A stretch of 62,229 nucleotides of DNA from Bacteroidales bacterium (GTDB lineage: Bacteria > Bacteroidota > Bacteroidia > Bacteroidales > UBA932): assembly GCA_023667095.1 (NCBI GenBank), contig JAMPAT010000021.1, forward strand, positions 1 to 62,229. The letters run 5' to 3'. Position 1 is the stretch's first letter, and each line of letters opens with the position of its first letter. Below the pieces are notes generated by a model, which did not search any database, was not told the origin of the DNA, and saw only the letters and a program-made list of their open reading frames with translations. A program made the position numbers and the translations under genes. This document shows positions 1-9,190 of this stretch, in pieces.

Positions 1-56
1 GTATCCGCCTTGCCTATGATGATTTCCTCAATAATCCAATGCGTGCGGAAAGGTAA
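1..56 (+). CDS. C-terminal tail of an upstream gene (partial)
   Basis: One frame is open from the window edge to a TAA at 54-56 and reads as a coding tail ending in NNPMRAER. The next gene starts 2 bp later, a spacing typical of an operon, so this is probably the end of a co-transcribed gene. About 17 residues are visible, too few to identify the family. Confidence 0.5.
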   Translation, partial: IRLAYDDFLNNPMRAER

Positions 57-58
57 AG

Positions 59-997
59 ATGGATGTCCTTCTGTTTGGAAAAATGGGGATGATTGGCCCT
101 GCAGTCAAGGATTCCCTCTCCGCACATGGACTTGATGTCAGTCTTGTCGAGTTTGAACAGAATGTTTTCAGGGACGAGCCTGGCTACAGAAGGTCCCTGA
201 CTCATGCCATAGCTGCCTGCAGGCCGTCTGTGGTGCTTCCGATAGGACATACGCTTGCCATGGCGCGATACAGTGAACTGCTCAGGACGGAGACTGCCCT
301 AGGCAAAGCCTTGAATGCTAAAAAAGTGGATGACAATCTTGAACGTCTGCTCCGCAAGGTTATGTTCGTTGTCGCTGATGAAAGGCATATCCGTCTGCTG
401 GACAGCAAGGTACAGTGCTGCTCCATTGCCCGCTCGATTGGGATAAGGCAGCCTGCTGTGTTCCGCGAAGATGAACTCCGTGACAGTTGTGACGGAGGAT
501 TTCTCATAGGAGGAGAGCAGTCTGAGAGGATTAAGGTCATATTCAAGCGCGACATATCCTTTGGAGGGCATGGTGTACACCGACCTATGGATATGACTGC
601 ATTGGGGAACCTGGTGAGGCACCAGAGTCCAGGTGAGCCCTACCTCATAGAGGAGTATGTTGATGGGGAGGACTGTAGCCTTGATGTTGTCCGGCTGCCA
701 GGCTGTTTCTATGCAGGAGGTTACCGTTCTGTATGCCAACGTGGAAACTGCCCGTCTGAATCCCGTGTGATTATTCCTCCTTCAGATCCAATTCTTCAGA
801 AGATGATTGAAGCTGCGTATGCTCTTCTTGGACATATCGGCTACTTTGGTGTCTGTGGATTTGATTTCCGTGTAGATTGGAACGGTGAGGTGTATCTTCT
901 TGAGTGCAATCCCCGCTTTACAGGGGGAATTGCGACGCAGATTGCATCCGGCTTTGACATCCCATGGCTTCTTGTCAAGGATATCCTGGATACGTAG
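59..997 (+). CDS. ATP-grasp family carboxylate-amine/thiol ligase-like protein
   Basis: A 312-residue protein with the layout of a stand-alone ATP-grasp enzyme. An N-terminal Rossmann-like segment (MDVLLFGKMG) precedes the ATP-binding region around residues 160-215 (FKRDISFGGHGVHRP, then YLIEEYVDGEDCSLD), and the C-terminal Mg/ATP site is EVYLLECNPRFTGG near 280-290. Family knowledge: these enzymes join a carboxylate to an amine or thiol through an acyl phosphate. The substrate cannot be read here. It follows the preceding partial gene by 2 bp, so it is likely the last gene of a multigene operon entering from outside the window. The ATG at 59 keeps the beta-alpha-beta start intact. Confidence 0.8.
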   Translation: MDVLLFGKMGMIGPAVKDSLSAHGLDVSLVEFEQNVFRDEPGYRRSLTHAIAACRPSVVLPIGHTLAMARYSELLRTETALGKALNAKKVDDNLERLLRKVMFVVADERHIRLLDSKVQCCSIARSIGIRQPAVFREDELRDSCDGGFLIGGEQSERIKVIFKRDISFGGHGVHRPMDMTALGNLVRHQSPGEPYLIEEYVDGEDCSLDVVRLPGCFYAGGYRSVCQRGNCPSESRVIIPPSDPILQKMIEAAYALLGHIGYFGVCGFDFRVDWNGEVYLLECNPRFTGGIATQIASGFDIPWLLVKDILDT

Positions 998-1198
998 GGC
1001 AATGACCTTGTCTTTGGAAGACAGGACATCAGGACAGGCATGACAGCAATATATAGTATTGTAAGTTATTGAAAATTAACGATATATATAGTGCTATCGA
1101 TTCAGTATGGAATATTTTTCTAAAAAAATATTGTCCATTCTTGCCTGTTATGTAAAATATTATTCCTAAATTTAGCTAATCATTAAAACTAATTGTGT

Positions 1199-1360
1199 AT
1201 GAAGACTTCTGAACTCATTGCAGCCCTCCAGCAGGAGCTACAGACCAAAGGCGACAAGGATATCATAATCGCAGCCAATAAGCACAGCTACTATGCAGTA
1301 AAGATTGTAACGGGAGAGGCAACCACGACTCTCGCGCTTTTTGACAAAGTTGCAGACTGA
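1199..1360 (+). CDS. Small hypothetical protein, 53 aa
   Basis: An ATG-initiated ORF of 54 codons beginning MKTSELIAAL and ending LALFDKVAD. The composition is protein-like: an amphipathic N-terminal helix, then a predicted beta hairpin with Tyr-Tyr and an acidic C-terminus. About 200 AT-rich bases separate it from the preceding gene, and a hairpin follows it, as expected for a monocistronic unit. I do not recognise the family. The coding call rests on start and stop placement, sensible codon use and the terminator-like hairpin directly downstream. Confidence 0.55.
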   Translation: MKTSELIAALQQELQTKGDKDIIIAANKHSYYAVKIVTGEATTTLALFDKVAD

Positions 1361-1384
1361 CCTCTGCCTTACCTGAAAAATATT

Positions 1385-1425
1385 CAGCGGGATGCCTGCA
1401 GATAAACCATGCAGAAATCCCGCTG
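1385..1425. terminator. Hairpin between convergent genes
   Basis: Perfect 9-bp inverted repeat CAGCGGGAT / ATCCCGCTG (1385-1393 and 1417-1425), with an inner CTGCA/TGCAG pair. It lies between the 53-aa gene (+) and the sulfatase gene (-), so it may terminate both. There is no long T run on either side, which lowers confidence. Confidence 0.55.
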
Positions 1426-1446
1426 ATAATGTCATTTTGCCGTATT

Positions 1447-3048
1447 CTATCTATCTGCCTTCAGTCCGGCTTCCGTAAGGATTTCAGCCATCCTTTCAGA
1501 CTGAGGGTCAGTATCCCCGACCTCTTCACGCAGACGCATCATTTCTTTCTTCATCTTCTTGATGATGTCGGCATATCTGCGCTCACCGTATGCATTGTGG
1601 TTTTCATGCGGGTCTTCCTGCAGGTCGTAGAACTCCCATGATGGCTCGGACACGTAATCATCAGAGCCTGTCATTCCAAGCCTGTCGCCATAGAGGAACA
1701 TCAGCTTATACCGGTCTGTCCTGACACCTATATGTGCAGGCCTGATGTCATGCTGTGTCCAGTATCTGTAATATATGCTCTGTCTCCAGTTGTCTGGTGT
1801 ATTTCCTTTGAGGTTTTCCCTGAAACTTGTGCCTTGGCTGCCTTCCGGTGCAGGGACTCCGGCAAAGTCGGCTAACGTTGCAGCAAAGTCCACGTTCAAT
1901 ATCAGGTCATTGTTCCTTGTCCCGTGAGGAAGTTCCTTTGGATACCTGATTACGAAAGGCATACGGGCAGATTCCTCATAGAACATGCGCTTGTCATAGA
2001 ATCCGTGTTCTCCGAGGAAATATCCCTGGTCTGCAACATAGATGACAATGGTGTTGTCTGCCACGCCCATTTCATCAAGTGCCTCAAGCAGTTTGCCGAT
2101 ATTGTCATCAACCGTTGCACCGCATCTGAGATAGTCCCTTATCAGCTTCTGGTATGCTGCGCTCCTGGCAGCAGCCCTGTTCATGCCCTTTGTGCTGAAC
2201 GGCAGCTCCGGATACCTGCACCACCAGCTGTCCGGATCCTCTGAGGCCCACATCCAGTTCCGTGCGATAGTCTCCAGTTTCTGTCCTTCGAATGTACGTC
2301 CGTTTGTCTCCGGTCCCCAGTCATAGAGGTTTTCAGGCTCAGGAAATGTGACACCGTCATAGAGATGCCTCATCCTTTCCGGGAAATCGTATGGCTCATG
2401 TGTTGCCTTGAAATGGCAGCACATCAGGAAAGGCTCGTCTTTGGGCTGAGCCTTCATCCATTCTATTGCCTTGGCTGTCACAATATCAGTAGAGAAGCCA
2501 TGTACCCTTTCACCGAAGTTCCTGCTTTCCCCGGGCCATGGGTCTGTGCTGTTCTTGAATGTAGGGTCCCTGTATTCTCCCTGGTCGTGGAATACGGAAT
2601 ACCAGTCAAAGCCCTGTGGCTGTGATTTCAGATGCCATTTCCCTGCAAGCCCTGTATGGTATCCATTTGCCTGGAGGACCTTGGCTATTGTCGGCAGGCT
2701 TACGTCAAGTGAGTCATCAAGGGTGTATACACCGTTTGTATGGCTATATCTGCCCGTCAGGATGGCAGCACGGCTTGGAGTGGATATGGAGTTTGTGCAG
2801 AAGCAGTTGTCAAGCACGACACCTTCAGATGCCAGTCTTCTTATGTTCTCATTCTGTGCGTAGTCCTGCAGGATTCCTCCATATATGCCCCATGTCTGTG
2901 AGGTGTGGTCATCGCTTAAGATGAAAAGGATGTTGGGCCTGTTTCTATCCTGTACATCCTGTGCCATGGCATGGTCTCCCTGGAGTGTCATGGCAAATGC
3001 AGGCAGGACAGAAAGTCCAGCCATGCAGTAGCTTGATTTTTTATCCAT
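1447..3048 (-). CDS. Sulfatase (S1-type, Ser-type active site), secreted
   Basis: A 533-residue sulfatase with an N-terminal signal-like segment and a mature domain beginning RPNILFILSDDH, where Asp46-Asp47 would bind calcium. The modification motif is S89-T90-P91-S92-R93, followed by AAILTGRYSH. Because the residue oxidised to formylglycine is Ser rather than Cys, activity would need a radical-SAM maturase of the anSME type, encoded elsewhere. A second metal/sulfate region lies around GEHGFYDKRMFYEES. Bacteroidales use such enzymes on host glycosaminoglycans and mucins. Overall layout resembles iduronate or heparan sulfatases, but I cannot assign the substrate. No SusC/SusD pair or glycosidase is adjacent. 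It lies 29 bp downstream of the next gene on the same strand. Confidence 0.9.
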   Translation of the reverse strand: MDKKSSYCMAGLSVLPAFAMTLQGDHAMAQDVQDRNRPNILFILSDDHTSQTWGIYGGILQDYAQNENIRRLASEGVVLDNCFCTNSISTPSRAAILTGRYSHTNGVYTLDDSLDVSLPTIAKVLQANGYHTGLAGKWHLKSQPQGFDWYSVFHDQGEYRDPTFKNSTDPWPGESRNFGERVHGFSTDIVTAKAIEWMKAQPKDEPFLMCCHFKATHEPYDFPERMRHLYDGVTFPEPENLYDWGPETNGRTFEGQKLETIARNWMWASEDPDSWWCRYPELPFSTKGMNRAAARSAAYQKLIRDYLRCGATVDDNIGKLLEALDEMGVADNTIVIYVADQGYFLGEHGFYDKRMFYEESARMPFVIRYPKELPHGTRNNDLILNVDFAATLADFAGVPAPEGSQGTSFRENLKGNTPDNWRQSIYYRYWTQHDIRPAHIGVRTDRYKLMFLYGDRLGMTGSDDYVSEPSWEFYDLQEDPHENHNAYGERRYADIIKKMKKEMMRLREEVGDTDPQSERMAEILTEAGLKADR

Positions 3049-3077
3049 AAGTACAATAGCTTTTATATGTCATGTTT

Positions 3078-3689
3078 TCAAATCATCCCGCATTCGATGA
3101 ACATCTGGCGATAGGATTCCGCTTTCTTCTCAACGGAAAGCGGATAGGCCCTCGATGATGACGGCATACGGTAGAATGTCATTTCCCTTTTGCTGCTGCC
3201 CTCAATGACTGTGAATGATGACTTTCCTCCTGTCGGCGGTTCTGTGCATCCGAATGTCCCGACAATCACGTCTGTTGCCTTCTGCCCAGTTGTGACGATT
3301 GACTTGCATTCCGGAATACTTTTCAGGAGGGCCGGGATGTCTGTAGGGGTGACTACTTCCAGGAATTTGTCTGCGGCATTGTCCTTAAGCCTCCTTACCT
3401 CTGCGGCAGTGTCGTACATGGCAATGCCTTTCGTGCTGCAGAATGCCGCGATTTTCTCCTTGTCGAATTTCTTTGTCAGCTTCCCGTTGCTGTCATGGAT
3501 GATGAAATGATTCTTGTCTCCAAAAAATATCAGCCCTATTATCCTCCACATGTCATTGATGAAGTTAGGGTAGAAGAACTCCATTGACCAGCGTTCCCTC
3601 TTTGGCGGGAAGCTGCCAAGCATCAATAATTTAGCCTTTTCCGGAAGGAATGGCTCCAAAGGGTGTCTTTCTGTATCTATGGTTTCCAT
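3078..3689 (-). CDS. Uracil-DNA glycosylase superfamily protein
   Basis: 203 residues matching the UDG-fold family seen widely in Bacteroidales. The N-terminal catalytic-region motif is KLLMLGSFPPKRERW, the central strand SIVTTGQKATDVI, and the C-terminal loop YRMPSSSRAYPLSVEKK resembles the family's DNA-intercalation/His loop, although the usual His is not obvious in it. These proteins excise uracil or mismatched thymine. It is upstream of the sulfatase gene on the same strand and may share its transcript. The only promoter-like -7 box upstream is at 3754-3761. Confidence 0.75.
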   Translation of the reverse strand: METIDTERHPLEPFLPEKAKLLMLGSFPPKRERWSMEFFYPNFINDMWRIIGLIFFGDKNHFIIHDSNGKLTKKFDKEKIAAFCSTKGIAMYDTAAEVRRLKDNAADKFLEVVTPTDIPALLKSIPECKSIVTTGQKATDVIVGTFGCTEPPTGGKSSFTVIEGSSKREMTFYRMPSSSRAYPLSVEKKAESYRQMFIECGMI

Positions 3690-3753
3690 CTGTATCTTCC
3701 AATTTCAGTCAGCATTTTATTTTGCCGGGATGAATGTTAAATGTTATGCCTGG

Positions 3754-3761
3754 CAAAGATA
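3754..3761 (-). promoter_or_regulatory. Bacteroidales -7 box (TATCTTTG)
   Basis: Read on the minus strand this is TATCTTTG, matching the Bacteroidales -7 consensus TAnnTTTG, about 65 bp upstream of the UDG-like gene. I find no good TTTG at the expected -33 distance. Confidence 0.45.
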
Positions 3762-3807
3762 GTCAACTTTTCCGGAATGCATGGACAGCAACATTGCTCT
3801 GCAGCCC

Positions 3808-5724
3808 TTACCTGATGTGGTATTCTTCAATTGGGGCATATCCAAGATTCCCTGTCAGTGCATTCCAGTTGTGAGGCAACTCTATTTCTACTGTAGCATA
3901 TCCTCCTCCTGGCATTGTCTGGACTTTGTTCCTGCTTTCATCACCTGTGACAAGGAAAACGGTCATCCCTTTTTGCATTGTGGAGATAGTACAGATTGTT
4001 TCTGAATCATTGTCATACCATGTCGGAGCTGTTGTATACTCTGCGTTTTCGGTCCGTGAAATGTGGCCTTTCCAATGGTTGAACGGATGCTTTTCTTCAG
4101 GGCTGCTCCCTGGATTTGCATAATAGCTGGCAAATGCACGTTCTTTTAACGGTCTGCGGGAATTGACAATGAGATCTTCTTCCAAGGCTGCCTGTGAATG
4201 GTATTTTGCCGCAAGATTCCGGGCAACAGGTTCAGTGACCAGGACGGTTCTGTAGGTGTATTGTTTCCCGCTTCCAAGCGCGAATTGGCATCTTTCTGCG
4301 ATATCCCATGCCATCAGCTCCATAATCTTTTGTGCATCAGTCGTCGATGGTGCCATGTTGTTACCCCACAGAAGGGCAGAGGATACTGTAATTGCATTGT
4401 CGTTGAGATTATATCCCTGTGTCACGTGATATGGCTCCCATCCGATTTCTGTACATGCCTTATCGTTTTCCGCCAGGCACCAAGGCTGCGGATAGCCGAA
4501 TGTTCCCATACGGCTGTCACCGACATAGTACCCTGCAAGGTTCATCAATGCAAGGCTCATGAAACGGCTGAGCACCATGTTGGCATCTCCGGAGATTTCG
4601 CCCTGCCCTGAAGAGATTCCAAGTTGACGGGCGACAGGACCGTTAAGCCAGCAGTATGGAATCCATCCGTGTGTGCTTGCCAGTGTCCGGCGGAACCCTG
4701 GTGCCCCAAGTGCCTTGGCCATTGCTGTCAATATCGGCATATATTCGGGTCTGCATCCAGCCATGACACCATTCACGGCAACGTGCCAGACTGTTGTCTC
4801 CCTGTGGGCTACAGGCAGGACGGCAACTGTCTCGTCCCATGCCATGTCAGTATATTTAAGGAATTCGTTTACAGCCTCAAAGGTCGGAGGTATGACCGGC
4901 AGCCCGTCAGACCATTTCATGTCAAGGAAAAACTCGTTTATTTCCTGCAATGTCCCATAGAATACATCATCGCGGATATCGCCCTTGTCCAGACTTGCAT
5001 TAGCCTTTAATTCCTCGTCTGAGACAGGCCTTGTCAGGCCGTCTACTATCTTCGGCCAGAGTATTTCCCTTGTGTTCTTTATCAGTTCATCTTTGGTATG
5101 GGCCGTAAAGGCTCCGGGATATTCAGCGATTCGTGGTGCCGGGACACCATTGCTTATTGATGTATAGTAGACCTCATTGACAAATCCGGGAGCAGCTATT
5201 GCAACAGCCGGAATACCGATATATTCGGCTGCAATGCATGAACCGGCTTCCTTTGGCGTGCAGAGGCCGCAACCGCAGTTACCTGAAATGACGGCATCAA
5301 CCCCCAGGTCGCGTAATCTTTTCTGAAACTCATCTTTGTTTCTCCTTGTTATGCCGGGTGCCGGATATACACCGGCAGAGCCGATCTCATCCTGCAAAAG
5401 CACTTTCGCTGTCGGGTATTTTTCTGTGATGAGCTTCTTTATTTCGCGGTGAGTTACCGAAGCCATGAAACTTTCCCCGACTACAGCTATTGTTTTTCCG
5501 TCAAGAGTTTCAAGGCGTGGTGCCATTTCAATCATCTTTACAGAGCTTCTCCCGACCGGTGAAACTACTGGATAATTCACTTCATTTGAAATCGGCTGCC
5601 TGGCAGAACCGGCTTCATCTGCCGGGCGTTGAAATTCAGCTTTGCAGGTTTCGTCACATGTTATCCTTTGCGCATGGGCGGCAAATGAAATGGACAGCAG
5701 AAGAAAGAGAGGGAATTTTGTCAT
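3808..5724 (-). CDS. UGSC-family protein with a second C-terminal domain, secreted
   Basis: 638 residues with an N-terminal signal peptide (MTKFPLFLLLSISFAAHAQ). Residues about 70-225 resemble the UGSC domain: GKTIAVVGESF opens a Rossmann-like fold and GVDAVISGNCGCGLCTP carries a C152-G-L-C155 pair at the place where selenoprotein members have Sec-Gly-Ser-Cys. The remainder (about 250-638) is a large domain beginning DDVFYGTLQEINEFFLDMKW, which I do not recognise. Family knowledge links UGSC proteins to redox chemistry but the reaction is not established to my knowledge. The ATG overlaps the stop of a short upstream reading frame (ATGA), suggesting translational coupling to a now-broken gene. 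Confidence 0.65.
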   Translation of the reverse strand: MTKFPLFLLLSISFAAHAQRITCDETCKAEFQRPADEAGSARQPISNEVNYPVVSPVGRSSVKMIEMAPRLETLDGKTIAVVGESFMASVTHREIKKLITEKYPTAKVLLQDEIGSAGVYPAPGITRRNKDEFQKRLRDLGVDAVISGNCGCGLCTPKEAGSCIAAEYIGIPAVAIAAPGFVNEVYYTSISNGVPAPRIAEYPGAFTAHTKDELIKNTREILWPKIVDGLTRPVSDEELKANASLDKGDIRDDVFYGTLQEINEFFLDMKWSDGLPVIPPTFEAVNEFLKYTDMAWDETVAVLPVAHRETTVWHVAVNGVMAGCRPEYMPILTAMAKALGAPGFRRTLASTHGWIPYCWLNGPVARQLGISSGQGEISGDANMVLSRFMSLALMNLAGYYVGDSRMGTFGYPQPWCLAENDKACTEIGWEPYHVTQGYNLNDNAITVSSALLWGNNMAPSTTDAQKIMELMAWDIAERCQFALGSGKQYTYRTVLVTEPVARNLAAKYHSQAALEEDLIVNSRRPLKERAFASYYANPGSSPEEKHPFNHWKGHISRTENAEYTTAPTWYDNDSETICTISTMQKGMTVFLVTGDESRNKVQTMPGGGYATVEIELPHNWNALTGNLGYAPIEEYHIR

Positions 5725-6112
5725 ATTGTATCTTTAAAATTATTGTTCTTGCCCGGTATCTTGCCTGAACCGGATTTGATTACCTCTTCGTGACGAAAGT
5801 ATGCACTGTAGCCTATTCCGTTGGCATTGTACCATCTGCATATCTCATCGCTATTGATAATCAGTTTTTTAACCTTTGTTGCCGGTGTGGGCGTGGCGGT
5901 ACATAGTACAGGCCAGGGTATCTTTCACGGACATGGTCCATCATTATAGACTTATATCCGCCCCGTAAGTTTAAATCCTCGAACCGATATTTATCGATAA
6001 ATCCGCAGGAAGCCTCTATGATTCCTTTCCTGTCTGTGATGGCAGACATGGACAGGAAAAGGGATTTATACCATCCGCTCCATGCCTGGTGAGGCGTTTT
6101 GTGAATGACGCA
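5721..6112 (-). pseudogene. Frameshifted gene fragment upstream of the UGSC gene, family unknown
   Basis: Two overlapping open frames read like one interrupted protein. The first (6112 to 5861) includes HQAWSGWYKSLF and RYPGLYYVPPRPH and stops at TGA just after a run of six A. The second frame continues from that run as KKLIINSDEICRWYNANG and ends at a TGA (5721-5723) that overlaps the ATG of the next gene. A slip in the A tract is the simplest explanation. The combined length would be about 130 residues. No family was recognised, and no start codon is visible at its upstream end. Confidence 0.4.
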
Positions 6113-6161
6113 TCATATTGCGTCGGATTTTGCTCCTGATTATATGCTCAGTCATTTGGCG

Positions 6162-8483
6162 TTAGTTGGCATCTTTGCATATATTGAGGATCTCTTCTCC
6201 GTATTTTTCGAGTTTTGCCTTTCCGAAGCCCTTGATGCTGAGCAATTCTTCCTTAGTTTTCGGTGCAAGTGATGCAATTTCAAGAAGCGTACTCTGGTGC
6301 ATGATGTTGTAGGCCGGTACATTCTCTTCCTTGAATTTCCTTGTCCGCCATTCTGTCAGCCTGTTTCTCAGTGATTCATTTACAATGCTTGTCTCACCTT
6401 CTTTCCTGATGATTTTCTTCAGTTTCCTGGCCTTTGCCTTGCTCCTGTCCACCAGCATGCATTCTGTCCGGATTCTTGAGTATTCTTCAGTGGAAAATCC
6501 TTTTACGATGATTGTCTGCATTGTCTGGCATGAGATTTCAAGGGCAGCAAGAAGCTCGTCACCAGCCTCCTTTACCTTCTTTGCAGTTTCCTTGTTGTCT
6601 ATTTCCAGCGCAAGCACCTTTATGCAGAATTCCCTGATGCCTTCAAGCACCGGGCTGAAATAGTTTGCTGCCTTGTTGAGCCTTTCGTTGAGGAAACCGT
6701 TGTCCAGGGGTTCTGCCATCTCTATCCTATTGAGCTGGGAATTGAAGCTTTTTCCTGTACCCTTGATTCCCTGCAGAATCCTGTCCTGCTCCTCAAGTCC
6801 TTTATATTCATCTGGATATAGGGTTATCAGACGGTCTCGCCATACTTTCATAAGCCATCCCAGGCCTTTCCCGATGCTGTCAAATGAGAATATGTCGCGA
6901 AGCAGGCTGAAATGCCAGTCCCTTTCTGCTTTTTCCAGGTTGTCGAGCAATGCTTCCGATGAAGGGATGGTGCCGTTGAACTCTGAAACATTTGAGTCAG
7001 AGTAGATCGCAGATAGCCTGATTGGCGATTCAAGCCTGATTCCCTCTAGTGTGCGGCAGCGTGACAGAGCTACATAGACTTGCCCGAAAGCGAACGCATA
7101 GCCGGCATCTATGGCTACACGGTCGAATGTCAGACCCTGGCTCTTGTGTATGGTGATTGCCCATGCAATCCTTAGCGGGAGCTGCCGGAAGACACCGGCT
7201 GTGCTCTGCCTGATTTCACCGGATTCTTCATCAAGGGCATATTTGACATTCTCCCATTCCGCCTGCATCACAGGTATGAGGTTGCCGTCTGAGTCAGAGA
7301 CCGTTATCTTGCCTGCAGCATCTATGTCCTCGACCTTGCCAATCTTTCCGTTGAAGAATCTGCCCTCAGGGTCATTTTTCAGGAACATTACCTGGGCGTC
7401 CTTTTTCAGTGTCAATACAGCTTCTGCAGGATAGCTGGTCTCCGGAAATTCCCCTTCAATTTCAGCCTCGAACTGGTAGGCCTCCCCTGGCAGGGCGTCC
7501 AGTTTCCTGCTGTTGATTTCATCGGCCTGGCGGTTATGTGTGGTAAGGCGGATCGGTTCGGAATTGTCATTTGTGCTTCCTTTCATGGAGTTATGGCCGG
7601 GAACTGCCTGGATATCGCCATCGCTCTCTGTTGCCTGAGTAATGGGTGAATCTGTATTCCTGATGCAGTCCTCTGCCCCTGTTCCTTGCATTTGACGGTG
7701 CCGGTCTTCGGGGGCAGCAGGCTGAATGTGACCGCATTCAGCCTGAGTCTTGCGGTCTGTGCCTTTTTTTCTTGTTGCTGGCACGTGGTTCTCTGCTGTG
7801 TAATGCTTGACCCTGGAGTTCAGCTTGTCAAGTATTTCCCGTGTCACACGGTTTTCCCTGACAGCATTGAGGATTTCCAGGAATTCCAGGTCTTTCTGCC
7901 TGTATACTTTCTCGAATTCAATAGTGACGTACTGCAGTTGCTGCAGGGCCTTGGAATGGAAGAAATACGGTGACTGGTAGACCTGGGCCATATATGGCCT
8001 GTCCTCTTCCCTCACGACAGGGGAGAGCTGCTGTGCGTCTCCTATCATGAGCAGCTGTACTCCTCCGAAAGGCTTGTCGCTGTGACGGTATCTGCGCAAA
8101 GTCATGTCGATTGCATCCATGAGGTCAGCACGTACCATTGAAATCTCGTCAATTATGATAAGGTCCAGTGTGCGTATGATCTTTATGCGTTCCTTCCGCA
8201 GGCTGCGGTGGCGCTCCGGTAGCTGGTACTCGGTGACAAGCTCCTTTATGTCAGGTAGATATGGACAGAGAGGCAACTGGAAGAAAGAATGTATGGTGGA
8301 GCCTCCGGCATTGACGGCGGCAACTCCCGTAGGTGCAAGCACCACGAATCTTTTCGAGGTCGTCCGTGTAATGTATTTCAGGAATGTTGTCTTTCCCGTC
8401 CCTGCTTTCCCTGTCAGGAATACTGACTTTGCTGTAGACTTGACGTACCTTTCGGCCATTTCAAAAATTGCATCCTTCTCCAT
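6162..8483 (-). CDS. Pif1/RecD-like SF1 DNA helicase with C-terminal HRDC domain
   Basis: 773 residues. Motif I is TGKAGTGKTT (24-33), motif II is IDEISM (111-116), motif III GDAQQLSP follows (148-155), and the C-terminal helicase core has AITIHKSQGLTF and YVALSRCRTLEG. The last 60 residues (LLSIKGFGKAKLEKYGEEI) form an HRDC-like helix-hairpin-helix DNA-binding domain. This architecture is common in Bacteroidetes and fits a 5'-3' helicase acting in replication restart or on structured DNA. Odd feature: residues about 233-309 are a low-complexity polar insert between motif III and the C-terminal core. An ATG start matches the Walker A spacing of the family. Likely monocistronic. Confidence 0.88.
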   Translation of the reverse strand: MEKDAIFEMAERYVKSTAKSVFLTGKAGTGKTTFLKYITRTTSKRFVVLAPTGVAAVNAGGSTIHSFFQLPLCPYLPDIKELVTEYQLPERHRSLRKERIKIIRTLDLIIIDEISMVRADLMDAIDMTLRRYRHSDKPFGGVQLLMIGDAQQLSPVVREEDRPYMAQVYQSPYFFHSKALQQLQYVTIEFEKVYRQKDLEFLEILNAVRENRVTREILDKLNSRVKHYTAENHVPATRKKGTDRKTQAECGHIQPAAPEDRHRQMQGTGAEDCIRNTDSPITQATESDGDIQAVPGHNSMKGSTNDNSEPIRLTTHNRQADEINSRKLDALPGEAYQFEAEIEGEFPETSYPAEAVLTLKKDAQVMFLKNDPEGRFFNGKIGKVEDIDAAGKITVSDSDGNLIPVMQAEWENVKYALDEESGEIRQSTAGVFRQLPLRIAWAITIHKSQGLTFDRVAIDAGYAFAFGQVYVALSRCRTLEGIRLESPIRLSAIYSDSNVSEFNGTIPSSEALLDNLEKAERDWHFSLLRDIFSFDSIGKGLGWLMKVWRDRLITLYPDEYKGLEEQDRILQGIKGTGKSFNSQLNRIEMAEPLDNGFLNERLNKAANYFSPVLEGIREFCIKVLALEIDNKETAKKVKEAGDELLAALEISCQTMQTIIVKGFSTEEYSRIRTECMLVDRSKAKARKLKKIIRKEGETSIVNESLRNRLTEWRTRKFKEENVPAYNIMHQSTLLEIASLAPKTKEELLSIKGFGKAKLEKYGEEILNICKDAN

Positions 8484-8908
8484 ATCTGTTCATCTCATGT
8501 CTTCCAATTACCCCGCGCCCGCCCGCTCTGCACCTGCGCTGCAGTTTCCCTCCGCATCTCGCATACCTGCCTGTTGACCGTATCTTTGGGCTGTCCGGAA
8601 AATGGGGCCGTTACCTGTCCGGCGGAAGGACTCCGCCAAGTAATGACAAATATAGAAAATGTTTTTCGGATATGGCCTTGTGCGGCACAAATTTCTTGTT
8701 ACATGTATTGGAATCTCCGAGGGCGAATTCAAAAGTGAACTTTTAGAATCTGTCTGAATTTTATTTGTCATAAATTTTATGACAGATTTTTTAGGATAGT
8801 TTTTCTGTCTGCTGAAAAGGACAGCAGAGCTATCAGATTGAAAAAGACAGGGAAATAAATATACGATTGAGTCGATGTAAAAGGAAACTTGGTTTTCTTT
8901 TACTGAGA
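8484..8908. other. Gene-free stretch upstream of the helicase gene
   Basis: No convincing gene. It holds a TATATTTG -7-like box on the minus strand (8647-8654), suited to the helicase gene. A perfect 19-bp palindrome lies at 8766-8784 (TGTCATAAA, one base, TTTATGACA) and is followed by a T-rich run. Base composition turns AT-rich from about 8750. Confidence 0.5.
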
Positions 8909-9034
8909 CTAGGGTATATAAACGAAGCTTTTATCGTCTGCATGTTGCCAAGCATACTCTTTAAAATCTGAGTATTTCGATGCAATACCATGTACAAGAT
9001 CAAAATCATTTCCTATAATATGCAATGTAGCCAT
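8909..9034 (-). pseudogene. AbiH-family abortive infection protein, N-terminal remnant
   Basis: From the ATG at 9034 the frame reads 41 residues starting MATLHIIGNDFDLVHGIASK and stops at TAG (8909-8911). The N-terminal signature of AbiH proteins is very close to this (a hydrophobic strand, then IIGNGFDLAHG, then a Tyr-x-DF segment), and YSDFKEY follows here as expected. AbiH proteins are normally several hundred residues, and no continuation was found in the next 150 bases in any frame. This is therefore the truncated 5' end of a defence gene, divergent from the regulator at 9191. Confidence 0.7.
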
Positions 9035-9190
9035 AACTTAAATCATTTTTTCAGATACAAATATAAAACTTGTTTTTACTAAAACGCTAAAACGCAAAAC
9101 ATTAGAATAATAGGGGAAACATTGCGCATTATACATCAGATTGTTTGAACTATTATTATCTTTGTAGCGCACATACTGAAGTTATGATGT

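Noticed and set aside
8508..8771. 87-aa minus-strand ORF upstream of the helicase gene
   Set aside because: Composition is not protein-like and it overlaps the probable helicase promoter.
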